DNA from: Gammaproteobacteria bacterium
Lineage (GTDB): Bacteria > Pseudomonadota > Gammaproteobacteria > Pseudomonadales > Pseudomonadaceae
Direction of reading: 5' to 3'
Assembly: GCA_012735335.1 (NCBI GenBank)
Contig: JAAYHO010000003.1
Location: 1-20,592, forward strand
Length of the DNA stretch: 20,592 bases
The notes beneath the pieces are model-generated. The model was not told the origin of the DNA, did not search any database, and worked only from the letters and a program-made list of their open reading frames with translations. Every line of letters begins with the position of its first letter. The stretch's first letter is position 1. Below, one piece after another: positions 1 to 8,102 of the stretch. The translations under genes were made by a program, and so were the position numbers.

Positions 1-352
1 CCAGCTGCTGGGCCAGCGCCTGCTGCTTGAGTTGCAGCTGCAGCTGTTGCGGCACATGCTGCAGGCTGCAGCCGCCGCACAACTCCACATGCGGGCAGGC
101 CGGAGTCTGGCGCTCGGGGCTGGCCACCGCGAGGCTTTCCAGTCGCGCCTCGATCAGCTTGCTGCGCGCCCGCACCACCCGGGCGGTCACCTGCTCACCG
201 GGCAGACCACCCTCGACGAACACCGTGCGTCCCTGCCAGCGGCCGATACCCCGGCCATCATGGGTCAGACGCTCCAGTGCCAGCTCGATACGCTGACCGA
301 CCGCCGCCGGGGCATCCGCCGAACGCCTGGACTTGCTGCGGGCTCTGTTCAT
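1..352 (-). CDS. rlmD: 23S rRNA (uracil-5-)-methyltransferase RlmD, 5' part only
   Basis: This is the first 117 codons of the enzyme that uses S-adenosylmethionine to methylate U1939 of 23S rRNA in the cytoplasm. The gene runs off the left edge, so the catalytic methyltransferase domain is not visible. What can be seen is a basic N-terminal tail, a TRAM-like RNA-binding domain at about residues 18-75, and the iron-sulfur motif with Cys86, Cys92 and Cys95 in ACPHVELCGGCSLQH, the family signature. A fourth cysteine would lie beyond the edge. The ATG start overlaps the cysM stop by four bases (ATGA), which supports this start and suggests translational coupling to cysM. In pseudomonads rlmD commonly follows cysM and precedes relA. 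The last visible residues are a Gln/Leu-rich run. RlmC and TrmA relatives are less likely given position and motif spacing. Confidence 0.93.
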   Translation of the reverse strand, partial: MNRARSKSRRSADAPAAVGQRIELALERLTHDGRGIGRWQGRTVFVEGGLPGEQVTARVVRARSKLIEARLESLAVASPERQTPACPHVELCGGCSLQHVPQQLQLQLKQQALAQQL

Positions 353-1251
353 GATTGGCTGTCAAATACCCCGGTGGACAGGTAGCGGTCGCCCCGGTCA
401 CAGATGATCACCACGATCACCGCGTTGCTCACCTCGGTATTCAGGCGCAGGGCCGCAGCTACCGCGCCGCCGGAGGAGACGCCACAGAAGATGCCCTCTT
501 CCCGGGCCAGTCGGCGCATGGTGTCCTCGGCTTCCTGCTGGCTCATGTCCACCACCCGGTCCACCCGCTGCTGCTCGAAGATGCTCGGCAGGTATTCCTG
601 CGGCCAGCGGCGGATACCCGGAATCGCCGCCCCCTCGGTGGGCTGCAGGCCGATGATCTGCACCTCGGGATTCTGTTCCTTGAGATAGCGCGACACGCCC
701 ATGATGGTGCCGGTGGTGCCCATGGAGCTGACGAAATGCGTCACCCGGCCATGGGTATCACGCCAGATTTCCGGGCCGGTACCGGCGTAATGGGCTTCGG
801 GGTTGTCCATGTTGCCGAACTGATCCAGCACCTTGCCCCGGCCTTCGCTGTACATCTTCAACGCCAGATCCCGGGCCCCTTCCATGCCCTCTTCCTTGCT
901 CACCAGAATCAGTTCGGCACCGTAGGCGGCCATCGCCCACTTGCGCTCGTCACTGGAGTTCTCCGGCATGATCAGGATCATCCGGTAGCCCATGATCGCC
1001 GCGGCCATGGCCAGGGCGATGCCGGTATTGCCGGAGGTGGCCTCGATCAGGGTATCACCGGGCTGGATGTCGCCGCGCTGCTCGGCCAGACGGATCATCG
1101 ACAACGCCGGGCGATCCTTCACCGAGCCCGCCGGGTTGTTGCCTTCGAGCTTGAGCAGAATGGTGTTGCTGGTATTGCCGGTCATGCGCTGCAGGCGCAC
1201 CAGAGGGGTATTGCCGACGCAATCGGCAATGGTTGGAAACTCGCTAGTCAT
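349..1251 (-). CDS. cysM: Cysteine synthase B (O-acetylserine sulfhydrylase, CysM type)
   Basis: This 300-residue cytoplasmic, pyridoxal-phosphate enzyme makes cysteine from O-acetylserine and sulfide; the CysM type can also use thiosulfate. The PLP lysine is Lys45 in NPAGSVKDRPA. The substrate loop TSGNTG is at residues 72-77, the phosphate-binding loop GTTGT at 178-182, and a serine/glycine-rich CGVSSGG segment near the C-terminus contacts the cofactor ring. The short length and the GNNPAGSVKDRPA form fit CysM better than CysK. The reading frame stays open far upstream through antisense gacS, but the ATG at 1251 has a good AAGGA ribosome site about seven bases away and matches the family N-terminus. 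It is divergent from gacS (78 bases between starts) and overlaps rlmD downstream by four bases, so cysM-rlmD is probably one operon. Confidence 0.96.
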   Translation of the reverse strand: MTSEFPTIADCVGNTPLVRLQRMTGNTSNTILLKLEGNNPAGSVKDRPALSMIRLAEQRGDIQPGDTLIEATSGNTGIALAMAAAIMGYRMILIMPENSSDERKWAMAAYGAELILVSKEEGMEGARDLALKMYSEGRGKVLDQFGNMDNPEAHYAGTGPEIWRDTHGRVTHFVSSMGTTGTIMGVSRYLKEQNPEVQIIGLQPTEGAAIPGIRRWPQEYLPSIFEQQRVDRVVDMSQQEAEDTMRRLAREEGIFCGVSSGGAVAAALRLNTEVSNAVIVVIICDRGDRYLSTGVFDSQS

Positions 1252-1329
1252 CGTACATCCTTCGGGAACCAACCGGGCGGATGCCCCGGTTGTGCATTTC
1301 GATCTATGATAACGGCAACCGGGAAAGGG

Positions 1330-4218
1330 ATGCACATATTGAATAAGTCTGCGATGAAACGTCAGCCAAACCTGGGCGTCAAGGCACGCCTGTTGCTGAT
1401 GACGCTGCTGCCCACCGCCCTGATGGCACTGGTGATCGGCGGCTATTTCAGCTGGCAGCAGCTCAGGGATACCGAACAGCAGCTGCTGCAACGCGGGCTG
1501 ATGACCGTCGAATATCTGCAACGGCCCGCCGCCAGCGCCCTGCTCACCAGCAACCACGCTCCGCTGGGGGCCACCCTGTATGCTGCTCTGAACTACACTG
1601 ATGTGCGAGCCCTGACCGTCTACGACGTGGCCATGGACGCCCTGGAGCATCGCGGGCCGAAGATGCAGCCAGCCGGCCCGCCACTCACCGATGTGGAGCT
1701 GGCGGCGGGCACCGGCCTGCAGATCCACCGGGGCGAACACAGTACCCGCTTCATGCTGCCCCTGCTGGCCAGTGTCGACCTGGCCCACCGCCAGGACTAC
1801 CCGCATATCGAGCCGGACAGCCTGCTCGGCTGGCTGGAGGTGGAGCTGAGCCATGGCAACACCCTTATCCGCCAGTATCAGGGACTGCTGGCCACCCTGG
1901 TAACCATCATCCTCGGGCTGGCCCTGACCGCCGCCGTGGTATCCATCATGGGTCGTCGTATTACCCAGCCGATCCTGCGCCTGAATGCGGCCATCGGACA
2001 GATCAGTCAAGGCCATTTCGATATCAGGCTGGAGGAGCAGAGCAGCCGCGAGCTGGATGATCTGGCCCGGGGCATCAACGATATGGCACAGACCATGCAG
2101 AGCGCCCAGGGCGAGCTGCAGCAGAATATCGATCAGGCCACCGAGGACCTGCGCCAGACCCTGGAAACCATCGAGATCCAGAACATCGAGCTGGACCTGG
2201 CGCGCAAGACTGCACAGGAGGCCAGCCGCATCAAGTCCGAGTTCCTCGCCAACATGAGCCACGAGCTGCGCACCCCGCTCAACAGCATCCTCGGCTTTTC
2301 CAGTCTGCTGCAGCGCAGCGAACTGTCCGGCCGCCAGCAGGAGTATCTGACCACCATCGGCAAGTCCGCCGACAGTCTGCTGGCAATCATCAACGAGATT
2401 CTCGATTTCTCCAAGATCGAAGCGGGCAAACTGGTGCTGGAGAACCTGGCGTTCAACCTGCGCGACCTGATCGACGAGACCCTGACCATGCTGGCCCCCA
2501 GCGCCCACGACAAGGGACTGGAGCTGGTCAGCATCATCTACCGCGACACCCCGCTGGGGCTCAGCGGCGACCCGATGCGACTGAAGCAGATCCTTGCCAA
2601 CCTGATCAGCAATGCGATCAAGTTCACCCACGAGGGCTCGGTCAGCGTGCGGGTCATGGCCGAACAGCAGGATGCCGATCAGGTACTGCTGCGCATCAGC
2701 GTCAACGACACCGGCGTGGGCCTGTCGCCGACCCAGCAGAAGGCGCTGTTCAAGGCCTTCAGCCAGGCGGACAACTCGATCTCCCGGCAGACCGGCGGTA
2801 CCGGGCTGGGGCTGGTGATTTCCAAGCGGCTGGTGGAACAGATGCAGGGCGAGATCGGCCTGCGCAGCCAGCCCGGTGAAGGTTCCGAGTTCTGGCTGAC
2901 CCTGCGCCTGGGCCGCTCGGCCCATGGCGAGGATGATCTGCCGGAGCGGCCGCTGCTCGGCCTGCGCGCGGCGCTGGTCGAGCCCCAGCTGCTGAGCCGC
3001 CAGATGCTGCTGCACAGTCTGGAGAACATCGGTCTGTCGGTGCGCATGTTCGATGACACCCGGGAGCTGCACGAGGCGCTGACCTCCCCCACCCACCGGG
3101 ACGACTCGCTGCAGCTGGCACTGATCAGCACCCGCCACTCGGCCACACCCCCGGGGGAAACCCTGGAACTGGCCCGCCAGTGGTCGGAGCTGAATATCTG
3201 CAAGACCATCATGCTCACCGATACCACGGAGCACTACCCACTGCTCGACCGCCTGCCGCGCTCCATGTGCCAGACGCTGTCCAAGCCGGTGAATACCCGC
3301 AAGCTGTACCGTGCCGCGCTGCAATTGCTCAGCGACCAGCCGGCCCGCCTGCCCATCCCGCGCCAGCTGGCGCAGACGCCCCGGGTGCTCTGTGTCGATG
3401 ACCAGCCAGCCAACCTGCGTCTGCTGGAAGTTTTTCTGGCGGATATCGGCGTCACAGCGCTGCTGGCCCACAGCGGCGAGGAAGCGCTGGACATTCTCAC
3501 CGAGCAGCAGGTGGATCTGATTTTCATGGATGTGCAGATGCCAGGTATGGATGGCCGTCAGACCACCGGCGAGCTGCGCCTGCGCGAGGAAATTGCCGGT
3601 TTCGACCCGGTGCCCATCATCGCTCTCACCGCCCATGCGCTGGACAGCGAGCGCCGCCAGCTGCTGCAGTGCGGCATGAACGATTACCTGACCAAGCCCA
3701 TCACCGCCGAGCAACTGCGCCAGACCCTGAACAAATGGACCGGCATGCTGATGCAGGCCGGCGAGCGGGCCCCGGTGCTGGCCCTGCCACTGAAACCCGC
3801 ACCGGTCGAGCGCCCACCGACACCGAGCGCAGCGCAGCCACCATCTCAGCCGCAGAAAAAAACGCCGAATCCGGCCAACCCGCCAACTCCCGTCGTTCTG
3901 GATGCCGACGAAGGCCTGCAACTGGCAGCGGGCAAGGCGGACCTGGCCAGGGATATGCTGCAGATGCTGCTCGACGGCCTGCCCGAAGATGCTCGCCGGA
4001 TTCGAGCAGCGCGGGAGGCCGGTGATCAGAGTCAATTGCGTGAGATAGTGCACAAGCTGCACGGAGCCAGCCGCTATTGCGGTGTGCCCCAGTTACGCGC
4101 CTGCTGTCTGGAGGCGGAAAACCGCCTGAAGAAGGGTGAGGACAGTCAGCCGGCCATCGAGGCGCTGCTGCAGGCCATCGAGCGGCTGCGCGAGGCCTGC
4201 GCCGAAATCAGCCGCTGA
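1330..4218 (+). CDS. gacS: Hybrid sensor histidine kinase GacS/BarA
   Basis: This inner-membrane tripartite kinase phosphorylates the response regulator GacA and so controls small RNAs that titrate RsmA/CsrA. About 962 residues were read as: transmembrane segment 1 (about 19-39), a periplasmic sensing region, transmembrane segment 2 (about 186-208), a HAMP linker, a HisKA domain with His311 in NMSHELRTPLN, an ATPase domain with the N box near Asn428, Asp460 in NDTGVGL and GGTGLGL at 489-495, a receiver domain with Asp690/Asp691, phospho-acceptor Asp734 and Lys789, a proline-rich linker, and an HPt domain with His908 in VHKLHG. All phosphorelay residues are present. The start is uncertain: ATG 1330, TTG 1339 (better spaced from AAAGGG at 1324-1329) and ATG 1354 are all in frame. 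The 3' end faces acpS across 11 bases. Confidence 0.95.
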   Translation: MHILNKSAMKRQPNLGVKARLLLMTLLPTALMALVIGGYFSWQQLRDTEQQLLQRGLMTVEYLQRPAASALLTSNHAPLGATLYAALNYTDVRALTVYDVAMDALEHRGPKMQPAGPPLTDVELAAGTGLQIHRGEHSTRFMLPLLASVDLAHRQDYPHIEPDSLLGWLEVELSHGNTLIRQYQGLLATLVTIILGLALTAAVVSIMGRRITQPILRLNAAIGQISQGHFDIRLEEQSSRELDDLARGINDMAQTMQSAQGELQQNIDQATEDLRQTLETIEIQNIELDLARKTAQEASRIKSEFLANMSHELRTPLNSILGFSSLLQRSELSGRQQEYLTTIGKSADSLLAIINEILDFSKIEAGKLVLENLAFNLRDLIDETLTMLAPSAHDKGLELVSIIYRDTPLGLSGDPMRLKQILANLISNAIKFTHEGSVSVRVMAEQQDADQVLLRISVNDTGVGLSPTQQKALFKAFSQADNSISRQTGGTGLGLVISKRLVEQMQGEIGLRSQPGEGSEFWLTLRLGRSAHGEDDLPERPLLGLRAALVEPQLLSRQMLLHSLENIGLSVRMFDDTRELHEALTSPTHRDDSLQLALISTRHSATPPGETLELARQWSELNICKTIMLTDTTEHYPLLDRLPRSMCQTLSKPVNTRKLYRAALQLLSDQPARLPIPRQLAQTPRVLCVDDQPANLRLLEVFLADIGVTALLAHSGEEALDILTEQQVDLIFMDVQMPGMDGRQTTGELRLREEIAGFDPVPIIALTAHALDSERRQLLQCGMNDYLTKPITAEQLRQTLNKWTGMLMQAGERAPVLALPLKPAPVERPPTPSAAQPPSQPQKKTPNPANPPTPVVLDADEGLQLAAGKADLARDMLQMLLDGLPEDARRIRAAREAGDQSQLREIVHKLHGASRYCGVPQLRACCLEAENRLKKGEDSQPAIEALLQAIERLREACAEISR

Positions 4219-4227
4219 GCGCGGCTG
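4209..4227. terminator. Small hairpin between converging gacS and acpS
   Basis: A perfect 7-base-pair stem, CAGCCGC (4209-4215) with GCGGCTG (4221-4227), encloses a 5-base loop that contains the gacS stop codon. It lies in the only space between the two converging genes. No clear T-run follows on either strand, so a role as a bidirectional terminator is inference from position and stem alone. Confidence 0.35.
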
Positions 4228-4229
4228 TC

Positions 4230-4610
4230 TCAGTCACTGGTCCACAGGGCAAAGGCCAGGGCCTGCTCCCGTTCATCACTCAGGGACAGCAGCATGCGCC
4301 CGCCACCACCCTGCTGCAGGCGCTGCAGGGCAACCCCGCTGAGGGTCACGAAGGGCGCCCCCTGGGCGTCGTTATCGATCTGCATGTGCTGCCAGGACAT
4401 GCCCTTGGCCAGCCCGGTACCCAGCGCCTTGAGAATCGCCTCCTTGGCCGCGTAGCGCTTGGCCAGGTAACGGGCAGGCTGGGAGTGACTGCGAAACCGC
4501 TGCAGCTCGGCGGGGGTCAGGATGCGCTGGGCAAAGCGCTCGCCCTGACGCTCCATCACGGCTTCGATGCGACTGAGCAGGACCAGATCGGTGCCGATGC
4601 CGATGATCAC
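4230..4610 (-). CDS. acpS: Holo-[acyl-carrier-protein] synthase AcpS
   Basis: This 126-residue cytoplasmic enzyme transfers 4'-phosphopantetheine from coenzyme A to a serine of acyl carrier protein, making it active for fatty-acid synthesis. The two magnesium-binding signatures are present: Asp8 in GIGTDL and Glu57 in the [11 protein letters not shown] segment (residues 56-66). Length is typical of AcpS, which works as a trimer. The start is GTG at 4610, and it overlaps the pdxJ stop by four bases (GTGA), so acpS is the last gene of the pdxJ cluster and probably coupled to it. The same pdxJ-acpS pair is found in Escherichia coli. P. aeruginosa is known to rely on a different, Sfp-type transferase (PcpS), so acpS here is taxonomically informative. 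Confidence 0.95.
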   Translation of the reverse strand: MIIGIGTDLVLLSRIEAVMERQGERFAQRILTPAELQRFRSHSQPARYLAKRYAAKEAILKALGTGLAKGMSWQHMQIDNDAQGAPFVTLSGVALQRLQQGGGGRMLLSLSDEREQALAFALWTSD

Positions 4611-5350
4611 TGGCAGGCTTCACCGGTCATCAGCAGCGCGCGCATATCCGCCACCGCCGTGGCCAACCCGGAGAACAGCGCCCGGGCGATGATGGCGTGA
4701 CCGATATTCAGCTCGTTGATCCCGGCAATCGCCGCAATCGGCTCGACGTTGTGGTAATGCAGGCCATGCCCGGCATTGACCACCAGCCCCAGCTTCTGCG
4801 CATAGGCCACGCCTTCACGGATACGCTGCAGCGCTTTGGTCTGTTCGGCTCCACTGGCCTCGGCATAATGCCCGGTGTGCAGCTCGATCACCGGCGCACC
4901 GGCGTGGCGGGCGGCCTCGATCTGCCGGGGATCGGCATCGATGAACAGCGACACCTCGCAACCGTACCCGCTCAGGCGCTCCACCGCCTGCTGGATGTGC
5001 GCCAGGTTACCTGCCACATCCAGACCGCCTTCGGTGGTCAGCTCCTCACGGCGCTCCGGTACCAGACACACATGCTCCGGACGGATCTCCCCGGCGAAGG
5101 CCAGCATCTCATCGGTCACCGCGATTTCCAGGTTCATGCGGGTCTGCATCACCTGCTTGAGCAGGCGCACGTCACGTTCCTGGATGTGTCGACGGTCCTC
5201 CCGCAGATGGATGGTGATACCGTCGGCACCGGCCTGTTCGGCTTCGATGGCCGCCTGTACCGGGTCCGGATAACGGGTGCCCCGGGCCTGGCGCAGGGTG
5301 GCCACATGATCGATATTCACGCCGAGCAGTACACGTTGGGGGTGAGTCAC
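4607..5350 (-). CDS. pdxJ: Pyridoxine 5'-phosphate synthase PdxJ
   Basis: PdxJ condenses 3-amino-2-oxopropyl phosphate (aminoacetone phosphate) with 1-deoxyxylulose 5-phosphate to form pyridoxine 5'-phosphate, the last ring-forming step of vitamin B6 synthesis. The 247-residue TIM barrel shows the family landmarks: [14 protein letters not shown] at 12-25, His48 in the [16 protein letters not shown] stretch, Glu75 in RMNLEIA, and [10 protein letters not shown] at 192-201 with the conserved His195. Length is normal. The start is GTG at 5350, overlapping the recO stop by four bases, and its own stop overlaps the acpS start in the same way. It is therefore held between two coupled neighbours in the order recO-pdxJ-acpS, as in enteric bacteria. 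Confidence 0.97.
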   Translation of the reverse strand: MTHPQRVLLGVNIDHVATLRQARGTRYPDPVQAAIEAEQAGADGITIHLREDRRHIQERDVRLLKQVMQTRMNLEIAVTDEMLAFAGEIRPEHVCLVPERREELTTEGGLDVAGNLAHIQQAVERLSGYGCEVSLFIDADPRQIEAARHAGAPVIELHTGHYAEASGAEQTKALQRIREGVAYAQKLGLVVNAGHGLHYHNVEPIAAIAGINELNIGHAIIARALFSGLATAVADMRALLMTGEACQ

Positions 5351-6066
5351 TGTTGCTCTCCTTTAGTAGCAGGGGGTTGCCGGGCAAACAGGGTGCGGCT
5401 GACCAGTGGACGGTCGCCCAGATGCACACCCAGTGCCTGGCGCATCAATTGTTTGGCCGCCCGCAGCGTGCTGACCGCACTCCAGTCATCGGCGGCCATC
5501 GCCAGCAGCGCCGCGCCGGGCAGCCCGGCATCGCCGAGCAGCGCATCCTCCAGCGGCTGCAGGCCGTCGGCGGCGTGCCACAGGTAACGGCGCTGGCTGT
5601 TCACCGGCTGGCCGCGGGCGTCCTGCGTCAGACTGAAACCATAGCCCAGGTTATCCAGCAGCTGCCACTCGAAACGACGAAGCAGCGGCTCCACCGCCGC
5701 ACCAGCGGCCAGTTGCTCCAGTGCCTGCTGGTAGGCGGCAAACAGGATGGGCTGGGGATCAGCGGGAACCAGCAGGCGCACCAGCAGTTCATTCAGATAC
5801 ATGCCGCTGAACAGGGTCTGGCCCTGCAACAGGGCAAAGCGGCCGGCGATCTCGGCCTGGGTCAGGGTCTTGAGCTCACTGCGCCCGGTCATGCCCACCA
5901 GCAGTGGCACGAAGGGCTGGGGCGTGAGCTTGCGGCGCTGGCCCCGGGCACCGCGCCAGACTACCCGCTGCAGCCCCTGATGCAGGGTGAGCAGGTCGAC
6001 CAGCGCGCTGCTGTCGCGGTACGCGCGGCTGTGCAGTACATAGGCAGGACCGAGGGCGGAGCTCAT
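5347..6066 (-). CDS. recO: DNA repair protein RecO
   Basis: RecO works with RecR to load RecA onto single-stranded DNA coated with SSB, in the RecF pathway of gap repair and recombination. The 239-residue protein has an N-terminal OB fold (about residues 8-80, beginning [21 protein letters not shown]) followed by a helical C-terminal domain. No cysteines are present, so the zinc-finger cysteines found in some bacterial RecO proteins are missing, as is usual in gammaproteobacteria. The ATG start lies two bases after the era stop, and the stop overlaps the pdxJ GTG start by four bases, placing recO in the rnc-era-recO-pdxJ operon. Assignment rests on both sequence pattern and this widely conserved order. 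Confidence 0.95.
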   Translation of the reverse strand: MSSALGPAYVLHSRAYRDSSALVDLLTLHQGLQRVVWRGARGQRRKLTPQPFVPLLVGMTGRSELKTLTQAEIAGRFALLQGQTLFSGMYLNELLVRLLVPADPQPILFAAYQQALEQLAAGAAVEPLLRRFEWQLLDNLGYGFSLTQDARGQPVNSQRRYLWHAADGLQPLEDALLGDAGLPGAALLAMAADDWSAVSTLRAAKQLMRQALGVHLGDRPLVSRTLFARQPPATKGEQQ

Positions 6067-6068
6067 GC

Positions 6069-6971
6069 TCAGTCGAAACGATAACCCAGCGAGTTGAGCG
6101 CCCGCTCATCATCCGACCAGCCACGCTTCACCTTGACCCACAGGTTGAGCATGATCTTACTGCCGAACAGTTTCTGCATGTCCAGCCGGGCTTCCTGGCC
6201 GATCTTCTTCATCCGCGCCCCGCCGTCACCGATGATGATCTTCTTCTGGCCTTCGCGCTCGACCAGGATCAGCGCATGGATATGCAGGATCTTGCCTTCC
6301 TGTCTGAACTGCTCGATTTCCACCGCCACCTGATAGGGCACTTCGGCACCCAGCTGGCGCATGACTTTCTCGCGCACCAGCTCGGCGGCGAGGAAGCGTG
6401 AGCTGCGGTCGGTGAGCTGGTCATCGGGATAGAAGTGCTCGCTCTCCGGCAGACGCTCGCCCACCAGCCGCTCCAGCGTGTCGATGTTGCCGCCATTGAG
6501 CGCCGAAATGGGGACGATTTCGGCATTCGGCATCTGCCCTGCCAGCCACTCCAGGTGCGGCAGCAGATCCTTCTTGTCCTCCAGCCGGTCAACCTTGTTG
6601 ACCACCATCAGCACCGGGCACTCGAGGTGGCGCACCTTGTTCCAGACCATCTCGTCTTCTTCGGTCCAGCGCATGCGATCCACCACGAACAGCACCACAT
6701 CCACTTCGCGCAGGGTCTGGGCAGCGCTCTTGTTCATGAAGCGGTTGAGCGCCTTCTCGGCATCCTTGTGCAGACCGGGGGTATCGACATAGATGGCCTG
6801 CACATTGCCTTCGGTCTTGATGCCGAGCAGGGTGTGCCGGGTGGTCTGCGGCTTGCGCGAGGTAATCGCCAGCTTCTGCCCGAGGATATGGTTGAGCAGG
6901 GTCGATTTGCCGACGTTGGGCCGACCCACAATGGCAATATGGCCGCAACGCGGTGCTGTTGCATCAGTCAT
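6069..6971 (-). CDS. era: GTPase Era
   Basis: Era is an essential GTPase that binds the 3' end of 16S rRNA and helps mature the 30S ribosomal subunit. The 300-residue protein has the P-loop GRPNVGKS at 16-23, the DTPG motif at 63-66, NKVD at 125-128, and a C-terminal KH RNA-binding domain with the glycine-rich stretch [14 protein letters not shown]. The frame is open upstream to 6995, but the ATG at 6971 has a GGAG ribosome site and matches the usual N-terminus; it overlaps the end of rnc by eight bases. This rnc-era pairing is nearly universal in proteobacteria and links RNase III processing of rRNA with ribosome assembly. Confidence 0.98.
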   Translation of the reverse strand: MTDATAPRCGHIAIVGRPNVGKSTLLNHILGQKLAITSRKPQTTRHTLLGIKTEGNVQAIYVDTPGLHKDAEKALNRFMNKSAAQTLREVDVVLFVVDRMRWTEEDEMVWNKVRHLECPVLMVVNKVDRLEDKKDLLPHLEWLAGQMPNAEIVPISALNGGNIDTLERLVGERLPESEHFYPDDQLTDRSSRFLAAELVREKVMRQLGAEVPYQVAVEIEQFRQEGKILHIHALILVEREGQKKIIIGDGGARMKKIGQEARLDMQKLFGSKIMLNLWVKVKRGWSDDERALNSLGYRFD

Positions 6972-7653
6972 TCGATTTCTCCACGCCCATGGCAATCAGC
7001 GCTTGTCTGGCGGCTTCCTGTTCGGCCAGGCGACGGCTGTTGCCGACGCCGAAGGTCTTGCCGGTCATCAGTTCTACCCTGCATTCGACCCGGAAAGTCC
7101 GGCAATGCGCCTCGCCACTGATATCGACCACCTCGTATTGCGGCAGTTCGCTGTGCTGGCCCTGCAGGTATTCCTGCAGACGGGTTTTCGGATCCTTGTT
7201 GTTGTCCACCAGAGTCAGGCTGTCGATACGACTGGCCAGCCATACCAGGATCCGCTCACGGGCGGCATCCATACCGCTGTCCAGGTAAATGGCACCGATG
7301 ATGGCTTCGGTGGTATCGGCAAGAATGGACTCACGGCGGAAGCCGCCGCTCTTGAGTTCACCCGAGCCCAGACGCAGGTGCTCGCCCAGATCGAAGCCCT
7401 TGGCCAGTTCGGCCAGGGTGACGCCCTTGACCAGCCGTGCCCGCAGGCGGGACAGCTGGCCTTCACGGGCCTGCGGGAAGCGTTCGAACAACGCTTCGGC
7501 CGCAACAAAGTTGAGAATCGAGTCGCCCAGAAACTCCAGGCGCTCGTTATTGCGCCCACCCAGACTCCGGTGAGTCAGCGCCAGCACCAGCAGATCCTGG
7601 TTGCTGAAACTGTATCCTATCTTTCTTTCCAGTCGGTCTAGCTTGTTGCTCAC
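6964..7653 (-). CDS. rnc: Ribonuclease III
   Basis: RNase III cuts double-stranded RNA, including the rRNA precursor and structured mRNAs. The 229-residue protein has the catalytic signature [12 protein letters not shown] at 36-47, with metal-binding Glu40 and Asp44, and the second acidic pair Asp113 and Glu116 in the [16 protein letters not shown] region. A double-stranded RNA-binding domain fills about residues 155-224. Length is normal. The start is GTG at 7653, overlapping the stop of the upstream DUF4845 gene by four bases (GTGA), and the 3' end overlaps era by eight bases. RNase III is known in other bacteria to cut its own leader mRNA; no such site was identified here. Confidence 0.98.
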   Translation of the reverse strand: MSNKLDRLERKIGYSFSNQDLLVLALTHRSLGGRNNERLEFLGDSILNFVAAEALFERFPQAREGQLSRLRARLVKGVTLAELAKGFDLGEHLRLGSGELKSGGFRRESILADTTEAIIGAIYLDSGMDAARERILVWLASRIDSLTLVDNNKDPKTRLQEYLQGQHSELPQYEVVDISGEAHCRTFRVECRVELMTGKTFGVGNSRRLAEQEAARQALIAMGVEKSND

Positions 7654-8027
7654 TTCAGTGGTCTGACAATATGGGTTTCATCAAAGTGAACCAGCAGGTC
7701 CACGGTGTTCAACAGGGGTGATCGCACCTCATACTTGATGATCACAGTATAGGTGTCAGCGCCGCTGGCAGTGACCTCAATGGCTTCATCAGCCTTGATG
7801 TCGCGGATGCTGTTGACCTGCATGCCCTTGTTGATATGTGCGTGCATATCACGCAGCGAGCCGATCTTCAGACTCGGGTCTTCGTTTATCGATGTCACTA
7901 TCTTGCGCAGGGCAAAATGGTCCAGGTAGATAGGAGCCAGTTTCATGACAATCACTGCGCCGAATACCACCAACGCGATAACCGCCAGCCAACCGAAAAA
8001 AGACATGCCTTTCTGAGAATGGCGCAT
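7650..8027 (-). CDS. DUF4845 family membrane protein, function unknown
   Basis: This 125-residue protein has a short N-terminal segment ([10 protein letters not shown]), one hydrophobic helix at about residues 10-28, and a soluble domain of about 95 residues that probably faces the periplasm. The family is commonly found between lepB and rnc in pseudomonads and relatives, but its function is not established. The N-terminus resembles a type IV prepilin leader (KG followed by a hydrophobic stretch), but position 5 after the glycine is Gly rather than Glu, so prepilin processing is doubtful. The frame extends to 8069, but the ATG at 8027 has a GAGGT ribosome site with six-base spacing. It overlaps the rnc start by four bases, implying coupled translation with RNase III. 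Confidence 0.88.
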   Translation of the reverse strand: MRHSQKGMSFFGWLAVIALVVFGAVIVMKLAPIYLDHFALRKIVTSINEDPSLKIGSLRDMHAHINKGMQVNSIRDIKADEAIEVTASGADTYTVIIKYEVRSPLLNTVDLLVHFDETHIVRPLK

Positions 8028-8102
8028 GGATAACCTCGTACGTCCGTTGTTGAAATCGTGTACTGCCACTATCCCTGGCTGATGGCCATCCGGCCCATCC
8101 TG

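Noticed and set aside
1301..1310. TATGAT before gacS and TATCAT-like bases for cysM, as possible -10 elements.
   Set aside because: Neither has a reasonable -35 at 16-18 bases, and the gacS one would leave a leader of only about a dozen bases.
355..1329. An open frame on the plus strand that extends gacS upstream across cysM.
   Set aside because: It lies antisense to the well-supported cysM gene and has no match to GacS N-termini, which begin just before the first membrane helix.
1252..4062. A very long open frame on the minus strand running through gacS and joined in frame to cysM.
   Set aside because: It is an antisense shadow caused by GC-rich codon use in gacS. Its protein is Gln/His/Ala-rich low-complexity sequence with no recognisable domain, and cysM has its own ATG with a good ribosome site at 1251.
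7650..8027. The DUF4845 protein as a type IV pilin-like subunit.
   Set aside because: The leader resembles a prepilin, but the key glutamate after the cleavage site is missing and no pilus genes are nearby.
8081..8090. A perfect 10-base palindrome, GATGGCCATC, in the gap between lepB and the DUF4845 gene.
   Set aside because: A single short palindrome is expected by chance at this size, and no second copy or promoter element is near it.
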